Source of the DNA: CAYZJD01 sp964478455
GTDB lineage: Bacteria; Acidobacteriota; Terriglobia; Bryobacterales; Bryobacteraceae
Assembly: GCA_964478455.1 (NCBI GenBank)
Contig: CAYZJD010000186.1
Location: 1 to 8,689, forward strand
Direction: 5' to 3'
DNA: 8,689 bases
Under the pieces are notes generated by a model. That model was not told where the DNA came from, made no database searches, and saw only the letters and a program-made list of their open reading frames with translations. Below, in pieces: positions 7,401 through 8,689 of the stretch; the stretch's first letter is position 1; each line of letters opens with the position of its first letter. The translations under genes and the position numbers were made by a program.

Positions 7401-7796
7401 GTCCGCATGGCGCCAAGTTTTGCCGAGGCTTTCTTCGAGCGCGGAGTCTCGAATTTCGTCTGCACCGCATGGCCGGTAGACGATCTAGCAGCGCGCCAGT
7501 TCGCCACCGAGCTGTACTCGCGGCTGCTGGGCCTGACAAAGGTGGATGCGGAACGGGGCCGCTGGAGCCCGGCCGATCCGGTCCCGATGTATTTGGCTAT
7601 GCGCGACGCGCGCGTGGCGATCGCGAATACGGGCGTCGGCTCGCGGACCTGGGGCGCGTACCAGCACTACGGCAGCCCGCACTACCGGATCTTCCAGCGG
7701 CGGCGCGGGGAAGCTGCGCTGAGTCCGGCCGTGGAGCAAGATGCGGCGCCGCTGCGCGCGCGTCCGCGTCGCAGGCGCAGACATCCGGCGCGCTGA
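4446..7796 (+). CDS. alpha/beta-hydrolase (lipase) - M17-N-like - CHAT protease fusion
   Basis: This is a 1116-residue multidomain protein. Domain 1 (about 60-400) is an alpha/beta hydrolase of the lipase/PGAP1/LCAT type. It has the oxyanion-loop HGIMGG at 70-75, the nucleophile Ser181 in VAHSMGG, MLGTPNHGS, a probable acid Asp349 in AGDGRV and His371 in ETHGD. The middle region (about 478-660) resembles the N-terminal macro-like domain of leucine aminopeptidases (M17-N): DDLLITQYSDRG, IAGMGLPG, VLIGSG and LRGIRRALLG. The metal-binding catalytic domain of M17 is absent. A beta region ending in IHWELM and a proline-rich linker (about 841-849) precede the CHAT domain (about 851-1095). There His929 in ILHFAGHC and Cys972 in FVFANACESG form a complete protease dyad. 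An Arg-rich tail ends the protein. CHAT is a caspase/separase-fold protease; TPR-CHAT acts in Craspase and CHAT proteins activate gasdermins. The neighbour is a caspase-like gene. A basic stretch at 690-713 and the tail are possible cleavage sites for an Arg/Lys-specific partner (inference). Substrates of the lipase and protease are unknown. Confidence 0.9.
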   Translation: MNEERALIARLEGAGPEELAEIIARPSARDEKVLRAHLGDETFERMHGLAIRTRIARAVPKSRGNIVVIHGIMGGELTSIDRSGDADQIWLNLPRLLMGWLGRLELDQTGRAERDTEHDVRASGILKRTYGEILLSLSRNWNVRAFWFDWRKELSLAADLLDFQIGPWFGDGAPVHIVAHSMGGLVARTFIERHPERWNGMRGSNGGKDWLGGRLVMLGTPNHGSFTIVQVITGLEKMVRRLEQLDLRNDMRAVLRIVNSFPGSLEMLPSPLGRWKNMEPLYKAETYGDLNLSQAHLDAARRSHERLSKGADPERMIYVAGCNRPTLSGIKDFGKIRSYDGYEETMAGDGRVTHELGFLDNVPVYYVDETHGDLASNGSVLAALDDLLLRGETGTLDRRPAIARAVAGADRETLRMREEEEDREFASLLSRLRSRALTGDAGRSISVNERKAEQMITAGFLKSDSGVRRAAALEPEFSIPQIEIGVVHSGIEDIHALKRPGPPVDAISVGHYVGVRPQYAEEALDRAISAAVCGREAWQIPRDDLLITQYSDRGVLQGELGQPFFLPDPRSRDGRRLIAIAGMGLPGRCGVPELTVLVRELCWSLDRLGKRHLATVLIGSGTNNLETADAVSAWLRGIRRALLGLERPALTRITFSEWYFERAKKLDAALREAAARYQDKLKITMLDFAGRNRRVRERPPAAERAEREPAPTRLTITMSAGTYRFGAVTDTAAVPEREVAIDPALAMSANDELAAEWKLSRQEERGRFLEKLLVPKDLEQYLFTSSPLVLMLDLTTARIHWELMAQDEAGKAGTGALGGGPETFLGTCRGLTRQLRTTFAPPPEPPPPPRRMVRVLVVADPAEDAPLAGAQEEGAEVADLFETYNSIARPVTGNCVEVVRLIGPRQATRTNVLRELMLRSYDILHFAGHCVYDDKNPAASGWIFNLGKNERLAAAELRRIDRIPRFVFANACESGKTPERAEERDVRMAPSFAEAFFERGVSNFVCTAWPVDDLAARQFATELYSRLLGLTKVDAERGRWSPADPVPMYLAMRDARVAIANTGVGSRTWGAYQHYGSPHYRIFQRRRGEAALSPAVEQDAAPLRARPRRRRRHPAR

Positions 7797-8355
7797 TGTT
7801 TGGACTGCGACGCGTCGGCGGTGGTGGCACGAGGCGAACAGCGGCACCTGGCTTAGCGGGAGCTTGCGTTCCAGGAACTGGCACAGCAAACGCCGCACCC
7901 ACCACAACCTTGAACTCGAGGTCCACATTCGCATTCCGGGCCATCAACCGGAAGCCCACCACGCGCAAACGGTCTTCAGCATGGAAGCTTAGGATCAAAA
8001 AACCACTTGCTGATACCAAGCTTTTGTTTTCGGGCCACCACTCCCGACGACGTCACCGTCGTCTCACCCACGCTTCGCATGTCGTGTGCTGTTCCCGAGT
8101 GGATTGTTCGGCAAACAGGAAGCTGAGCGCCGCCGACGAGCTTCGTCAGGCTTACTTCCAGTTTGCGCGTCACTCCGTAATCATCAACACTGGCACGGTA
8201 CGATGTAATGCCAACTGCGGGGGGGTGGCACCCGGTAAGGCCGGGATTCCTTCTTCTCCCCTGTCCGTCAACAAAACTGCATCACTTCGTGAAATCAACA
8301 GCTTGCGAGCGCACCGCTCCTTGCCGGCGGAACAACGGAACGCCATGTTAACACC
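7797..8355. other. 559-bp region without a convincing gene
   Basis: The plus-strand frames look like chance frames in GC-rich DNA. One minus-strand frame, open from about 8052 down to 7597, contains a more protein-like stretch (HAEDRLRVVGFRLMARN, then DLEFKVVVG), but it has no good start codon and overlaps the lipase-CHAT gene. It may be a relic and I do not recognise it. A 7-bp hairpin with a 4-nt loop (GACGACG 8046-8052, CGTCGTC 8057-8063) has no T-run. A run of seven G lies at 8219-8225 and a CCCGG/CCGGG mini-stem at about 8230-8245. No tRNA, CRISPR or clear terminator is seen. Base composition around 7990-8030 is less GC-rich than the flanks. Confidence 0.5.
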
Positions 8356-8625
8356 GTGAGCGATCTCCACTTCTATCTTTCGGTGGGGATAGGCCCGGCC
8401 CTCACCATGGCCGTCGTCGTGGTCGGCGTGCTGATCAACAACAGCCGCATCAGCGATCTCCGGGCCGAGATGAGCGGCCGGTTTAGCGACATGCGTGCCC
8501 TTCTCGAGGCCCACGCCGCAGCTCAAGACGCCAATCTCCGCCGCGTCGAAGACATGCTAGTGGGCAAGTTCGCCGAACTGGACACGCGCCTCAGCCGCAT
8601 CGAGTCGCACCTGAACCTGCGGTAG
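8356..8625 (+). CDS. small membrane-anchored coiled-coil protein
   Basis: The gene encodes 89 residues from a GTG start. A short N-terminus (MSDLHFYLS) leads into one hydrophobic helix at about 9-27 (ALTMAVVVVGVLI). From about 30 to the end lies a charged, heptad-like region (RISDLRAEMSGRF, LRRVEDMLVGKFAELDTRL, RIESHL) typical of a coiled coil. The layout predicts a single-pass inner-membrane anchor with a helical oligomerising tail. I know similar short proteins from acidobacteria but no named function. There is no clear Shine-Dalgarno before the GTG, and the nearby ATG at 8345 is in a different frame and stops after four codons. The 559-bp gap makes cotranscription with the lipase-CHAT gene unlikely. 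Nothing ties it to the protease cassette except position. Confidence 0.65.
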   Translation: MSDLHFYLSVGIGPALTMAVVVVGVLINNSRISDLRAEMSGRFSDMRALLEAHAAAQDANLRRVEDMLVGKFAELDTRLSRIESHLNLR

Positions 8626-8652
8626 CCCGCCCTGGCCCCGCGGCACGTCCCG

Positions 8653-8689
8653 CTACTTAATCCGCTCGTCGCGCTCGACTTTGCCGTCG
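8653..8689 (-). CDS. last 11 codons of a minus-strand gene
   Basis: On the minus strand the frame from the window edge reads DGKVERDERIK and then a TAG (complement of 8653-8655). Several ABC-transporter ATPases of the MacB/LolD type end in a similar 'RDGR/KI...DER' tail, so an ABC ATPase is a guess, but eleven residues cannot decide it. The gene would converge on the small membrane-protein gene, whose stop lies 27 bp away. No terminator hairpin is obvious between them. Confidence 0.4.
   Translation of the reverse strand, partial: DGKVERDERIK

Noticed and set aside
987..8024. 12-bp inverted match AAAGCTTGGTAT at 987-998 and 8013-8024, possible island ends
   Set aside because: A match this short is expected about once or twice by chance in a window of this size, and no further similarity surrounds it.
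7469..8359. Plus-strand frame of 296 codons overlapping the CHAT end and ending at the small membrane gene
   Set aside because: The overlap covers the CHAT C-terminus in a different frame, the composition is unlike a protein, and the overlap of its stop with the GTG at 8356 is likely chance.
1..8689. CRISPR arrays, tRNA or rRNA genes
   Set aside because: No regularly spaced short repeats, and no cloverleaf or rRNA-like segment was seen on either strand.

Overview
The window is a GC-rich bacterial segment. The best guess at the source is an acidobacterium of the Solibacter/Bryobacter type. That is inference, from the tail of a GHL6-like glycoside-hydrolase-family protein at the left edge, remnants of an IS1380-type transposase, and a small membrane/coiled-coil protein of a kind I associate with that group. 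Nothing in the window proves the taxonomy.

Layout. Positions 3-359 hold the 3' end of a plus-strand GHL6/beta-galactosidase-trimerisation-like protein. Positions 472-860 hold a degenerate transposase C-terminus followed by a 220-bp repeat, then a strong compound stem-loop at 874-925. Positions 1040-3122 hold a broken gene for a SIR2-like NADase fused to caspase-like sequence. It has one frameshift in a (GC)4 tract, an Arg where the caspase His should be, and a stop exactly where the catalytic-Cys motif should begin. Positions 3189-3510 hold a second copy of the transposase remnant plus repeat, which abuts that truncation point. An apparently intact two-gene cassette follows: a stand-alone caspase-like peptidase (3539-4372) and a 1116-residue fusion of an alpha/beta-hydrolase (lipase), a leucine-aminopeptidase-N-like domain and a CHAT protease (4446-7796). 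Positions 7797-8355 contain no convincing gene. A small one-pass membrane/coiled-coil protein (8356-8625) and the last 11 codons of a minus-strand gene (8653-8689) close the window.

How the parts may work together. Caspase-like, CHAT, SIR2 and lipase domains are all recognised effector or processing modules of bacterial immunity and programmed-death systems (SIR2 NADases of Thoeris/DSR2, CHAT proteases of Craspase and gasdermin loci, patatin-type phospholipases of CBASS). Here an intact caspase-like gene is followed, 73 bp later and with a good ribosome-binding site on each, by an intact lipase-CHAT fusion. An attractive reading is a proteolytic cascade in which one caspase-fold protease processes or is processed by the other and a lipase is released or activated. 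The sequence shows the domains and catalytic residues. The cascade and any role in defence are inference. The SIR2-caspase gene upstream looks like a decaying third member, bracketed by two same-orientation insertion-sequence tails.
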